DNA from: a virus
Direction: 5' to 3' (one strand)
Virus record (IMG/VR): IMGVR_UViG_3300042564_001469
Location: 1 to 64,000 of that record
DNA: 64,000 bases
Position numbers and translations under genes: made by a program. Below, piece by piece: positions 8,101 to 16,706 of this stretch. Position 1 is the stretch's first letter. Each line of letters starts with the position of its first letter. The notes below the pieces were generated by a model, which made no database searches, was not told the DNA's origin, and saw only the letters and a list, made by a program, of their open reading frames with translations.

Positions 8101-8666
8101 AGTTTTTTAGTTTTATTGTGGTGACCAAATTCGGTCTTTTTTATTTCAATATATTTGGAAAAGAAATCATTTAATTTATGTGTCTCAGTTTCAATATCAA
8201 AAATAAGTAGGTCATTCGGCCTCACTTTAAAATATTCTTTAACTGATGTCATATGTTCATTCCATTGATTTTTCCAATATTGAATAACTTCATCATCGTT
8301 CATACCTAATATTCTTTTATTGGTGTTAAGGTAATTTGGGTGATTAAGTCTAGATTTAATCCAATTATCAATTGGTCTTAAATTCAAAATAAATTTTGAG
8401 TTTGGATATTGTATATCAAATTCTTTATAGTATGTTAAATGGGCGTAATTGTTGTTATTGACATTTTCCATATCAGTAAAACAATCATATTGTTCATAAC
8501 CATTTAATATTGGTAAATTTGAATCATAGTTTCTTTTAATTGTATCGGCCAACCTACCCATATCCCAATGAATGGGTTTTAATCCATTATTTTCAAAAAA
8601 ATGATAAACAGATACGGTTCCGCATTTATTAAATCCTATTTGAAATATCTTATTTATTTTTTCCAT
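8094..8666 (-). CDS. Second sulfotransferase-like protein
   Basis: 190 residues. The loop GFNKCGTVSVYHFFENN at 11-27 matches the 5'-phosphosulfate loop of the family (usually PKTGTTSL), and LNLRPIDNWIKSR at 95-106 the 3'-phosphate site; the serine usually following it is replaced by the SR pair. FDIETETHKLNDFF near the end resembles the C-terminal part of Sulfotransfer-type proteins. It differs from the first sulfotransferase, so a different acceptor is likely. It overlaps the GT25 gene (17 bp) and the other sulfotransferase gene (7 bp), so the genes are tightly coupled. Confidence 0.8.
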   Translation of the reverse strand: MEKINKIFQIGFNKCGTVSVYHFFENNGLKPIHWDMGRLADTIKRNYDSNLPILNGYEQYDCFTDMENVNNNNYAHLTYYKEFDIQYPNSKFILNLRPIDNWIKSRLNHPNYLNTNKRILGMNDDEVIQYWKNQWNEHMTSVKEYFKVRPNDLLIFDIETETHKLNDFFSKYIEIKKTEFGHHNKTKKLC

Positions 8667-9270
8667 TTTTTAAAAGGTCCCTTGCTTTTGGTATTTGAGA
8701 TTTAAAATCCCAATTATTTTGTCTAAATATATTTTTCCTTGTAAATATACCAATAATACCATCTTGAGCAATTAATTCTGAAATTCTATAATCAATATGT
8801 GTAATTGGTTCACCTAATTGTGTAACTATTTTATCAACACTTGATGGGTTTATAATATATGAGTGCATACCAATAAATTTATCTAAATTCATAAATGTAT
8901 CACAAATATTTAATGGACGTGACATTGATTTTGGGTCAGGAAAATGTCCAATAATCATTATATCCCATTGATGTTGAGTTAATAAAAGAAGATTTATTTC
9001 ATTTATATAATTGGTACCAATCGGTGTTGAATCGTCCTCTAAAATTAATAAAGGTACATCTTTACAAGAACTAATTATATTTCTATGTGATTCAAATGTA
9101 GCAACCGCCTCAACAGATAAAAAATCTGGTTTATTATTAAATAAAGATTGGTCAATATCATTTGGTGATAAAGCATCAAAAAAAGAGAACGGAGTCCCAG
9201 ATAACTGGGACTCCATATATTCTCTCCTTTTTTTTGCGGATTTAAGACTTAATACTTTTATATCCATCAT
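8650..9270 (-). CDS. Glycosyltransferase family 25 protein
   Basis: 206 residues. GT25 features: KVLSLKSAKKRREYMESQL at the N-terminus, FSFFDA, the conserved acidic motif LLILEDDS at 74-81 in the usual place, WDIMIIGH, and AHSY-like MHSYIINPSS. GT25 enzymes add sugars, often galactose, in LPS or glycan synthesis. It sits next to two sulfotransferases and an APS kinase, which suggests a sulfated sugar product. It overlaps the sulfotransferase downstream by 17 bp and begins 5 bp after the LRR gene stop. An alternative start is the next codon (second Met). Confidence 0.85.
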   Translation of the reverse strand: MMDIKVLSLKSAKKRREYMESQLSGTPFSFFDALSPNDIDQSLFNNKPDFLSVEAVATFESHRNIISSCKDVPLLILEDDSTPIGTNYINEINLLLLTQHQWDIMIIGHFPDPKSMSRPLNICDTFMNLDKFIGMHSYIINPSSVDKIVTQLGEPITHIDYRISELIAQDGIIGIFTRKNIFRQNNWDFKSQIPKARDLLKNGKNK

Positions 9271-9275
9271 TTCAA

Positions 9276-10562
9276 TTATTGATTTATTTGTCCAACACCT
9301 TTAACTCTAAGTTTACCAGATGATGTAATTACCAAATCAAGACCAAGTAAATTCCACCCTTCACCAATTAATGTATCATAATCAGCTGTCCCAGCAGCAG
9401 TTCTACCACCTGATGTGTAGAAATTACCATTGGTAAGACCATTAGTTACTAAATCTGATAAAATAGTATTATTAGCAGTAGCTGTCATTGGATTACCATT
9501 TAAACCGTAGGGGTCAGTTAATAACAAATATACTAAAGATGTCATCGGTAAAACGTCTAATGATGTTAATCCATTATTATATAAATACAAATCAGTTAAA
9601 CCAGATAAACCAGTTCCATCAAATGAGGTTAGTTGGTTACCAGCTAAATCCAAATTAACTAATCCAGATAATCCAGTTCCATCAAATGATTGTAATTGGT
9701 TATTAGTCGAAGTCAATACAATTAAAGTTACTGGTAAATTACTAAATGATGTTAATTGGTTATCATATAAATACAACGTAGCTAATCCAGATAATCCAGT
9801 TCCATCAAATGATTGTAATTGGTTATTATTTAAATCCAAAAAAGTTAAACTAGATAATCCAGTTCCATCAAATGATGTTAGTTGGTTACTACCTAATTCC
9901 AAATCAGTTAAACCAGATAAATCAGTTCCAACAAATGATGTTAATTGGTTATTACTTAAACCCAATTGAGTTAATCCAGATAATCCAGTTCCATCAAATG
10001 ATGTTAAGAGGTTATTACTTAAATACAAAGTAGTTAAACCAGATAAACCAGTTCCATCAAATGATGTTAACGTAGTTATACCCCAATCAGCAAAATTCAA
10101 CTCAGTTATTAGACCCATATCACCACCAATGAAAGTAGTTAAAGGGTTACCACCTAAACCCAACTCAGTTAAACCAGATAATCCAGTTCCATCAAATGAT
10201 GTTAGTTGGTTATTACCTAAATACAACTCAGTTAAACCAGATAATCCAGTTCCATCAAATGATGTTAATTGGTTATCTCGTAAAAACAAATAAGTTAAAC
10301 TAGATAATCCAGTTCCATCAAATGTTGTTAGTTGGTTACCACCTATTTCCAAAGTAGTTATATCTCCACTAACAGTACCTTCATCATCACAAGATATAAT
10401 TGTGAATTCACCATTTGCGTTTGCTACGGTGATTGTTTGTGAACCATTTGAAAATACACTTGAATCTGTACTGTTGTGATTGTATTTCCAATAACCAGTT
10501 GATGTATTAACATTAATGTAAATTTCTTCACCAATGGATTTGGATGTTATAAATGTTGCCAT
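9276..10562 (-). CDS. 21-residue leucine-rich-repeat protein
   Basis: 428 residues. Residues 1-70 are a unique head (TFITSKSIGEEIYINVNTST, YWKYNHN, NANGEFTIIS). From about residue 75, about 13 LRR units of 21 residues follow, consensus LTSFDGTGLSGLTELYLGNNQ-like. The end has an LDVLPMTSLVYLLLTD cap, a GGRTAAGTADYDTLI segment and the terminal LRVKGVGQINQ. No signal peptide. The same layout occurs twice in the next gene upstream. Bacteroidota LRR proteins of this kind are often surface or adhesion proteins; here it sits between fiber genes and glycan genes, so a receptor-binding or virion decoration role is inferred, not shown. Confidence 0.8.
   Translation of the reverse strand: MATFITSKSIGEEIYINVNTSTGYWKYNHNSTDSSVFSNGSQTITVANANGEFTIISCDDEGTVSGDITTLEIGGNQLTTFDGTGLSSLTYLFLRDNQLTSFDGTGLSGLTELYLGNNQLTSFDGTGLSGLTELGLGGNPLTTFIGGDMGLITELNFADWGITTLTSFDGTGLSGLTTLYLSNNLLTSFDGTGLSGLTQLGLSNNQLTSFVGTDLSGLTDLELGSNQLTSFDGTGLSSLTFLDLNNNQLQSFDGTGLSGLATLYLYDNQLTSFSNLPVTLIVLTSTNNQLQSFDGTGLSGLVNLDLAGNQLTSFDGTGLSGLTDLYLYNNGLTSLDVLPMTSLVYLLLTDPYGLNGNPMTATANNTILSDLVTNGLTNGNFYTSGGRTAAGTADYDTLIGEGWNLLGLDLVITSSGKLRVKGVGQINQ
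9560..10355 (-). repeat. Tandem 63-bp LRR repeats, smaller gene
   Basis: Repeated 63-bp units (sense core TCATTTGATGGAACTGGAT) code the LRRs, with a few divergent units. Nearly identical units give scope for slippage and unequal recombination. Confidence 0.85.
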
Positions 10563-10594
10563 AATTTTTTATTTTTTTTTAAATTGTTATTTTG

Positions 10595-12997
10595 TTATTG
10601 ATTTATTTGTCCAACACCTTTAACTCTTAATTTTCTAACCGCAGATACCAAATCAGCACCTAGAATATTCCAATTATTTGCAATTAATGTATCATAATCA
10701 GATGTTCCAGCAGCAGTTCTACCACCTGATGTGTAGAAATTACCATTTGAATTACCATTTGTTACTAAACCTGATAAAATAGTATTATTAGCAGTAGCTG
10801 TCATTGGATTACCATTTAAACCGTATGGGTCAGTTAAAAATAAATCACTTAAACTTGTCATAGGTAAAACATCTAATGATGTTAGTTGGTTACCAGCCAC
10901 TTGCAAAGTAAATAAACTTGTTAAATCAGTCCCATCAAATGATGTTAGTTGGTTACCAGCCAATTGCAAATAAGTTAAACTAAATAATCCAGTTCCATCA
11001 AATGATGTTAGTTGGTTATTATTTAAATACAACTCATTTAATGAAGATAAACCACTTCCATCAAATGATGTTAGTTGGTTATTATTTAAATACAATTCAG
11101 TTAAACCAGATAATCCAGTTCCATCAAATGATTGTAATTGGTTAGTATTTAAATCCAAATAAGTTAAACCAGATAAACCAGTTCCATCAAATGATGTTAG
11201 TTGGTTTTCACCTAAATTCAAATTAGTTAAACCAGACAATCCAGTTCCATCAAATGATGTTAGTCCATTATTATATAAATACAAAGTAGTTAAACCAGAT
11301 AAACCAGTTCCATCAAATGATGTTAAGAGGTTACCCTGTAAATACAAAACAGTCAATGAAGATAAACCAGTTCCATCAAATGATGTTAGTTGGTTAATAT
11401 CTAAATACAAAGTAGTTAAACCAGATAATCCATTTCCATCAAATGATGTTAGTTGGTTAACTTGTAAATTCAAATAAGTTAAACCAGATAATCCAGTTCC
11501 ATCAAATGATGTTAGTTGGTTATTTTCCAAATACAAATAAGTTAAACCAGATAATCCAGTTCCATCAAATGATGTTAGTTGGTTACCACCTAAATTCAAT
11601 TGAATTATATTACCACTAACTGTACCATCAGATAAACAAGGTATAATTGTGAATTCACCATTTGCGTTTGTTACAGTGATTGTTTGTGAACCATCCGCAA
11701 ATACACTTGAATCAGTTCCATCGTGATTGTATTTCCAAAATTCAGTTGTTGTTTTAACACCAATGCTGATTGTTTGTCCAGTTAATTTGGATGTTATAAA
11801 TGTTGGATTAACTACCAAATCAAGACCAAGTAAATTCCAACCATTTGCAATTAATACATCATAATCAGCTGTTCCAGCGGATGTTCTACCACCTGATGTA
11901 TAGAAATTACCACCACTATTACCATTAGTTACTAAACCTGATAAAATGTTATTATTAGCAGTAGCTGTCATTGGATTACCATTTAAACCGTAGGGGTCAG
12001 TTAAAGTTAAATAAGTTAAACTCACCATAGGTAAAACATCTAACGATGTTAATTGGTTATCACCTAAATATAATTCAGTTAAACCAGATAATCCAGTTCC
12101 ATCAAATGATGTTAATTGGTTATCACCTAAATATAATTGAATTAAACTTGTTAATCCAGTTCCATCAAATGATGTTAATTGGTTATTAGTTAAATCCAAA
12201 TAAGTTAAACTAGTCATATTACCACCATCAAATGTTTCTAATGTTGTAATATTCCAACTTGGGAAATTTAATGATATAATTAATCCCATATCACCACCAA
12301 TGAATGTTATAAGTGGATTATTTTGTAATTCCAAATAAGTTAAACTAGATAATCCAGTTCCAGTAAATCCTGTTAGTTGGTTAGTACCTAAATATAATTG
12401 AATTAAACTTGTTAATCCAGTTCCATCAAATGATGTTAGTTGGTTATTAGATAAACCCAAAGTAGTTAAACCAGATAATCCAGTTCCATCAAATGATGTT
12501 AATTGGTTATTATTTAAATACAAGTCAGTTAATGTTACTGGTAAATTACTAACTGATGTTAAAGAACCAACACCCGATTTAGGTCCATCTAATCTCAATT
12601 CAGTTAAACCAGATAAACCAGTTCCATTAAATGATGTTAGTTGGTTTTCATTTAAATACAAATAAGTTAAACTAGATAACCCATTTCCATTAAATGATGT
12701 TAGTTGGTTACCATTTAAATTCAAATAAGTTAAACCAGATAACCCATTTCCATCAAATGAAGTTAATTGGTTATTACTTAAATTCAATTGAGTTATATCT
12801 CCACTAACTGTACCATCAGATAAACAAGGTATAATAGTGAATTCACCATTTGCGTTTGATACAGTGATTGTTTGATCACCATTTGAAAATACACTTGAAT
12901 CAGTTCCATTATGATTATATTTCCAATAACTAGTTGATGTAATAACACTAATTTTAATTGTTTGACCAGTTAATTTGGACGTTATAAATGTTGCCAT
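10595..12997 (-). CDS. Double leucine-rich-repeat protein, fusion of two tandem copies
   Basis: 800 residues. Two complete copies of the architecture seen in the 428-residue neighbour. Copy 1 begins TFITSKLTGQTIKISV, has YWKYNHNGTD and LRRs, and ends SAGTADYDVLIANGWNLLGLD. Copy 2 begins at about residue 400 with TFITSKLTGQTISIGV, WKYNHDGTD and more LRRs, and ends with the C-terminal LRVKGVGQINQ. Copy 1 lacks that tail, so the fusion removed its end and the intergenic spacer. Leaders of this gene and the 428-residue gene are near-identical (AATTTTTTATTTTTTTTTAA), as are the end segments. Function probably recognition or surface binding; inferred. Confidence 0.8.
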   Translation of the reverse strand: MATFITSKLTGQTIKISVITSTSYWKYNHNGTDSSVFSNGDQTITVSNANGEFTIIPCLSDGTVSGDITQLNLSNNQLTSFDGNGLSGLTYLNLNGNQLTSFNGNGLSSLTYLYLNENQLTSFNGTGLSGLTELRLDGPKSGVGSLTSVSNLPVTLTDLYLNNNQLTSFDGTGLSGLTTLGLSNNQLTSFDGTGLTSLIQLYLGTNQLTGFTGTGLSSLTYLELQNNPLITFIGGDMGLIISLNFPSWNITTLETFDGGNMTSLTYLDLTNNQLTSFDGTGLTSLIQLYLGDNQLTSFDGTGLSGLTELYLGDNQLTSLDVLPMVSLTYLTLTDPYGLNGNPMTATANNNILSGLVTNGNSGGNFYTSGGRTSAGTADYDVLIANGWNLLGLDLVVNPTFITSKLTGQTISIGVKTTTEFWKYNHDGTDSSVFADGSQTITVTNANGEFTIIPCLSDGTVSGNIIQLNLGGNQLTSFDGTGLSGLTYLYLENNQLTSFDGTGLSGLTYLNLQVNQLTSFDGNGLSGLTTLYLDINQLTSFDGTGLSSLTVLYLQGNLLTSFDGTGLSGLTTLYLYNNGLTSFDGTGLSGLTNLNLGENQLTSFDGTGLSGLTYLDLNTNQLQSFDGTGLSGLTELYLNNNQLTSFDGSGLSSLNELYLNNNQLTSFDGTGLFSLTYLQLAGNQLTSFDGTDLTSLFTLQVAGNQLTSLDVLPMTSLSDLFLTDPYGLNGNPMTATANNTILSGLVTNGNSNGNFYTSGGRTAAGTSDYDTLIANNWNILGADLVSAVRKLRVKGVGQINQ
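10860..11600 (-). repeat. Tandem 63-bp LRR repeats, second copy of the double gene
   Basis: About eleven or twelve units of 63 bp in the distal half of the 800-residue gene. Confidence 0.8.
12030..12790 (-). repeat. Tandem 63-bp LRR repeats, first copy of the double gene
   Basis: LRR units in the proximal half of the gene, more divergent than the distal set and broken by non-repeat segments near 12230-12300 and 12540-12600. Confidence 0.8.
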
Positions 12998-13039
12998 AAT
13001 TTTTTATTTTTTTTTTAAATTGTTATTTTGTTATTTATT

Positions 13040-13076
13040 AAAAAAAGGTTGAGAGGTTTTACTCTCCCAACCTTTT
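13040..13076 (-). terminator. Intrinsic terminator after the coiled-repeat fiber gene
   Basis: On the minus strand AAAAGGTTGGGAGAG pairs with CTCTCAACCTTTT around the loop TAAAAC, with one mismatch, followed by seven T. It lies 23 nt after the stop of 13099-15663. Confidence 0.8.
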
Positions 13077-13098
13077 AAATATACTTACAGATTACTGA

Positions 13099-15663
13099 TT
13101 AGTACATACCATATGCGGCAACTTTATCACCAGCTTCAGGAGCAGCAACAAAAGTTAATGTTGTACCAGCAACAGTATAATCATCACCAACAACTTGTAA
13201 CAAACCGTTCAAGTAGATTGCTTCAGAACCAGTTCTAACAGCACTTGCAAGTGTAAACTCGTCATTTGTACCATCAACCGTTCCAGTTAAAGCAACTTTC
13301 TTGAAGTAGATATTTGTGAAGTCATCTGCCAAACTTAATTCAGCACTTTCAGCTCTTGCAACTTCAGTTGATAGATTCTCAACGATTTCAGAGAATGAAT
13401 CAATTTCAGTTACATCAATGTTAGAGATTAAGTAAGAAACTTGAGTTGACAATTCCGTAGCGATTGAATCTTCAGCAGCTTCAGCACGAGAAATTTCTGA
13501 ACTAATTTCAGCCATTACATCAACACCATCAACAGTAAGAATACCACCTACTTCAATGTTACCTTCAAAAGTTCTTAAACCTTCAGAACCAGCAACAACA
13601 ACATCCTTCAATTGGATTTTATTCGTTGCAGTATTAAGTTCAATTGTTAATTCATCAGTATCAGCCAAACTTTCAATTTCAGAAGATAAATCAGCAGCTA
13701 AAGATGCGTCAGCAGATTCTCTAGTTGAAAGTTCATTATTTAAACTAGCCGTCAATTCGTCCATAACTGAAGCGTCACCAGTACTTATATTAGTAGAAAG
13801 TTCTTCACCTAATGAAATTCTTGCTGAGTTTTGATATGCGTTACTATTAGTAATTACGTCTTCTACTGAAAAATCTCCGTTCTGTCTATTTAGAACCTCA
13901 GAAGATAAATCAGCGGTTAATACCGCTTCAGCACTCATTGCACGAGATTCTTCAGCATCTAAATCAGCACCGAAAGATGTCATTGCAGACAACAATGCGT
14001 TATCATTCTCTAAATCAATTCCGTTAACGAAATCAACGATTTCAGCGAATTGGTCTAAATCAACATCAGAACCATCAAGGATAACATCAATACGAGACGC
14101 TTCAGCAGAAATGTTAGCAGCCAAAGATTGGTCAGCAGCCAAACGGATTGACGCTTCGTTATCCATAGCAACACCTCTATCAGAAACTTCAGAACTTAAA
14201 TCAGCAGTTAATACCGCTTCAGCACTCATTGCTCTTGACTCTTCAGCATCAACATCAGCAGTTCTGTTAGAAACTTCAGCACTTACAGCGTTAGTCAATA
14301 CTAACTCAGCACTCATTGCTCTACTTTCTTCAGCATCAACATCAGCAATACGGTTAGAAACTTCAGTAGATAAGTCATTAGTCAATACTAATTCAGCACT
14401 CATTGCTCTACTTTCTTCAGCATTAACATCAGCGATACGGTTAGAAACTTCAGCACTTAAATCATTAGTTAATACTAATTCAGCACTTGTTGCACGAGAC
14501 TCTTCAGCATTCAAATCATTAGTTAATACTAATTCAACACTCATTGCTCTTTCTTTTTCAGCGTCACCTTCAGCACTTAATTCTGCTTCAAAACTCATTG
14601 CACGAGATTCTTCAGCATCAACATCAGCAGTTCTTTCAGAAATTTCAGTTGATAAAGCAGCCTCAACAGATGCGTTAGCAGTTGACAAGTCAGTAGAAAT
14701 TTTAGCATCCAAAGAAACATCAGCAGACAAACGAGTTGATGCTTCAACAGATACCGCACTCTCACGATTAACAATTTCAGTTGATAAATCAGAAGCTAAA
14801 GAAGCATCACCAGATACTCTTGCAGAAGCCTCAGCACTTACAGCAACTTCTCTGTTGTAAGTTTCAGTTGACAAATCAGCAACAACAGAAGCATCACCAG
14901 AAATTCTAGCAGCCTCCTCTAAAGATACACCAGCAACTCTATCAACGATTTCAGTTGATAAATCAGACGCTAAAGACTGGTCAGCGGCCAAACGAGTTGA
15001 TGCTTCAGCAGATGTTGCGATAGATGCGTTAGTTGCAAGTTCAGTAATAGTACCTTCTAAATCACCATCCATTGATTGAAAAGCATTAACGATTTCTGTT
15101 AATGAATCCAAAGCAGCTGGGTCAGTGTTAGAGATAACGTACTCAATTTTTGTGTTTAATGACTCATCAGCAGCCAAACGAGTTGATGCTTCAGCGTTTA
15201 GGTCATTAACCAATGCTTCATCAGCAGCCTCCATTGCAGCTTCCAAACTTTCATCACCAACAACTCTTAAAGATGCTTCAGCAGTAATGTTGTTTTGTAA
15301 TGAAGTTTCAGCAACGATTGAACGAGATTCTTCAGCGTCAACATCAGCCTCTCTATTAGCAACTTCAGAAGATAAATTTGCAGCAAGTGATTCATCACCA
15401 GCAACTCTCAAAGATGCTTCAGCAGATACAGCAATAGTTCTATCACTGATTTCTGTTGATAATTTAGTATCTACTGATTCATCACCAGAAATACGACTAG
15501 AAACTTCACGAGATGTTTCAGTTGCAATGTTTGTATCGATTGACGTAATAGCCGATTGCAAACCATCAATATCGGCAACAACGATACCAACTGGTGCTGT
15601 TATTTGTGCGTTGTCCAAAATTAAATCGGACTGTCTATTTAATACAATTTTAGTTGTAGACAT
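13099..15663 (-). CDS. Long repetitive tail fiber protein
   Basis: 854 residues. Almost the whole length is a repeat of about 28 residues (EVSNRIADVDAEESRAMSAE and variants), alpha-helical and probably coiled-coil or triple-helical. It also has three copies of a typical phage-fiber element (DSLTEIVNAF, DQFAEIVDFV, DSFSEIVENL). Residues about 665-705 hold a partial fiber module (DELTIELN, TNKIQLKDVVVAGS, RTFEGN). The C-terminal 70 residues (DGTNDEFTLASAV, GSEAIYLNGLLQVVGDDYTV, FVAAPEAGDKVA) match the C-terminus of the 163-residue protein at 16195-16686. Base use is less AT-rich than neighbours. Promoter motif about 200 nt upstream; terminator after the stop. Long fiber is confident; the exact fiber is not. 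Confidence 0.85.
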   Translation of the reverse strand: MSTTKIVLNRQSDLILDNAQITAPVGIVVADIDGLQSAITSIDTNIATETSREVSSRISGDESVDTKLSTEISDRTIAVSAEASLRVAGDESLAANLSSEVANREADVDAEESRSIVAETSLQNNITAEASLRVVGDESLEAAMEAADEALVNDLNAEASTRLAADESLNTKIEYVISNTDPAALDSLTEIVNAFQSMDGDLEGTITELATNASIATSAEASTRLAADQSLASDLSTEIVDRVAGVSLEEAARISGDASVVADLSTETYNREVAVSAEASARVSGDASLASDLSTEIVNRESAVSVEASTRLSADVSLDAKISTDLSTANASVEAALSTEISERTADVDAEESRAMSFEAELSAEGDAEKERAMSVELVLTNDLNAEESRATSAELVLTNDLSAEVSNRIADVNAEESRAMSAELVLTNDLSTEVSNRIADVDAEESRAMSAELVLTNAVSAEVSNRTADVDAEESRAMSAEAVLTADLSSEVSDRGVAMDNEASIRLAADQSLAANISAEASRIDVILDGSDVDLDQFAEIVDFVNGIDLENDNALLSAMTSFGADLDAEESRAMSAEAVLTADLSSEVLNRQNGDFSVEDVITNSNAYQNSARISLGEELSTNISTGDASVMDELTASLNNELSTRESADASLAADLSSEIESLADTDELTIELNTATNKIQLKDVVVAGSEGLRTFEGNIEVGGILTVDGVDVMAEISSEISRAEAAEDSIATELSTQVSYLISNIDVTEIDSFSEIVENLSTEVARAESAELSLADDFTNIYFKKVALTGTVDGTNDEFTLASAVRTGSEAIYLNGLLQVVGDDYTVAGTTLTFVAAPEAGDKVAAYGMY
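13545..13670 (-). repeat. Partial fiber module shared with two other fiber genes
   Basis: Codes DELTIELN / TNKIQLKD / RTFEGN, matching the 100-residue module of the genes at 712-3468 and 59980-60993. Confidence 0.75.
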
Positions 15664-15863
15664 AAAAAAATTATTTTTTTTTGTTTATTATATGTGTTCG
15701 TTACACCGATAAAAATCAATTTGATTTTTTATTTTGACCGATAAATTTAAATACAAATTTAGACCTGATTTAAAGAAACTAAATCACGTAATAATAGACA
15801 AATGTAAATAAGATGATAAATATAAGATATTAATATATACTGGGTTTAACCAGTTTGTTATAT

Positions 15864-15870
15864 ATAAATA
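15864..15870 (-). promoter_or_regulatory. TATTTAT promoter-like motif, long leader
   Basis: Sense sequence GTGATATTTATATATAACAA. The next minus ATG is 200 nt away (15663), giving the longest leader in the window. On the plus strand, hairpins CTGG/CCAG at 15839-15852 and GAACTTTA/TAAAGTTC at 15874-15890 lie nearby. Region 15664-15898 has no gene. Confidence 0.45.
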
Positions 15871-15873
15871 TCA

Positions 15874-15890
15874 CGAACTTTAGTAAAGTT
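15874..15890. other. Perfect inverted repeat beside a promoter
   Basis: GAACTTTAGTAAAGTTC: 8-bp arms around one base, immediately upstream (3 nt) of the TATTTAT core on the minus strand. It could be an operator or a terminator stem of the preceding gene; on the minus strand no U-run follows, so a terminator is less likely. Confidence 0.4.
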
Positions 15891-15898
15891 CAAAAAAA

Positions 15899-16129
15899 TT
15901 ATAAATTATATATTAAATTTTTTAAATTTTTAATAGAATTTGTATAAAGTAATGGTGAACAAGAACCGTCTTCATTTAGGTAATCGTTAATTAACACCAT
16001 CAAATCATCAGTTTTTTCAAAAACAAAGATTGCTTTACTTTTATTTTTCTCAACCAACATTTTATTCCCTTTTAATCGTAAAAACGCCGCTAAATATAAA
16101 TCTGATGTTGTATATTTTTCTTGTTCCAT
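15899..16129 (-). CDS. DUF5659-like small phage protein
   Basis: 76 residues. TTSDLYLAAFLRLKGNKML, KAIFVFEKTDDLMVLINDYL and a final NSIKNLKNLIYNL match the DUF5659 pattern (TSDLYLAA...KAIFVF...IKxLKxxIY), a small family common in phages. Function unknown. Own promoter motif 20 nt upstream and only it in the unit. Confidence 0.7.
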   Translation of the reverse strand: MEQEKYTTSDLYLAAFLRLKGNKMLVEKNKSKAIFVFEKTDDLMVLINDYLNEDGSCSPLLYTNSIKNLKNLIYNL

Positions 16130-16149
16130 TTTATTTTTCCTTTTATTAG

Positions 16150-16156
16150 ATAAATA
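16150..16156 (-). promoter_or_regulatory. TATTTAT promoter-like motif for the DUF5659 gene
   Basis: Sense sequence AACGATATTTATCTAATAAA, core 20 nt before the ATG at 16129; the hairpin GTTGTTT/AAACAAC (16159-16177) abuts it upstream. Confidence 0.55.
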
Positions 16157-16158
16157 TC

Positions 16159-16177
16159 GTTGTTTCTTAAAAACAAC
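16159..16177. other. Hairpin GTTGTTT/AAACAAC between two units
   Basis: A 7-bp stem with a five-base loop. Followed by a T-rich run on the plus strand only, so it would terminate plus transcription, where no gene ends. On the minus strand it sits between the stop of the 16195 gene and the next promoter. Confidence 0.45.
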
Positions 16178-16194
16178 ATTTTTTTTTATTTTTT

Positions 16195-16686
16195 TTATGA
16201 TGTTCTATATGAACATTTAATTTTCATGCCAATACTCGGTGGGTCATTAAAAATTATTGTGTTATACTCAATTTGGTAGTCATCTTCGTCATCTTGTAAT
16301 AACCCATTTAAATAGACATGCTCGGATCCTGGTATTGGATTATTGTTTAGAATAAAATTGTTGTTTATACCATCAATAACACCATTCGGTTTTTCTTTGT
16401 CAATATGTGTTATTTTTGATAAATCTAACTCTAACCAATCATCAATATCAAACGACCAGTCGTCCAATCTTTTTAATTTATAGTAAACCTCACCCCCATT
16501 TACACCAACAATCATCCCTGGTCGTCTTCGTTCAACGGAAATTAGATTCAAATCTTCAACCGCTGACACATTTCTCAATCCATCAACACCATATATTGGG
16601 TCTATAACTGCATAGGTATCTTCTGTATTCATAGGGCTTATAAAACCCATAATACCAATACCACCTATTAGTTCAAAATTTGACAT
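16195..16686 (-). CDS. Short fiber protein (base domain plus fiber C-terminal domain)
   Basis: 163 residues. Residues 1-75 (GIMGFISPMNTEDTYAVIDP, YGVDGLRNVS, RRRPGMIVGVNGG, YYKLKRL) match the N-terminal domain of the 918-residue fiber protein. Residues about 98-163 (DGINNNFILNN, GSEHVYLNGLLQ, IIFNDPPSIGMKIKCSYRTS) match the C-terminal domain of the 854-residue fiber. It is therefore a minimal two-domain combination of parts used in longer fibers, with no shaft. It lies 20 nt downstream of the large tail protein gene and shares its unit. Confidence 0.8.
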   Translation of the reverse strand: MSNFELIGGIGIMGFISPMNTEDTYAVIDPIYGVDGLRNVSAVEDLNLISVERRRPGMIVGVNGGEVYYKLKRLDDWSFDIDDWLELDLSKITHIDKEKPNGVIDGINNNFILNNNPIPGSEHVYLNGLLQDDEDDYQIEYNTIIFNDPPSIGMKIKCSYRTS

Positions 16687-16706
16687 TTACATATAATTTT
16701 TTTTTA

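Noticed and set aside
9560-12790. 63-bp repeats as a CRISPR array
   Set aside because: Repeats are in frame, code LRRs and have no unique spacers.
14111-14860. Long plus-strand open frame opposite the repetitive fiber gene
   Set aside because: Ser/Ala-rich shadow of the minus-strand repeat, with no start signal or motif.
15664-15898. The largest gene-free gap (235 bp) as a tRNA or small RNA
   Set aside because: No cloverleaf arms or CCA seen; only AT-rich sequence, a promoter motif and small palindromes.
16159-16177. GTTGTTT/AAACAAC hairpin as a terminator of the 16195 gene
   Set aside because: The U-run lies on the other side, so it would act on the plus strand where no gene ends.
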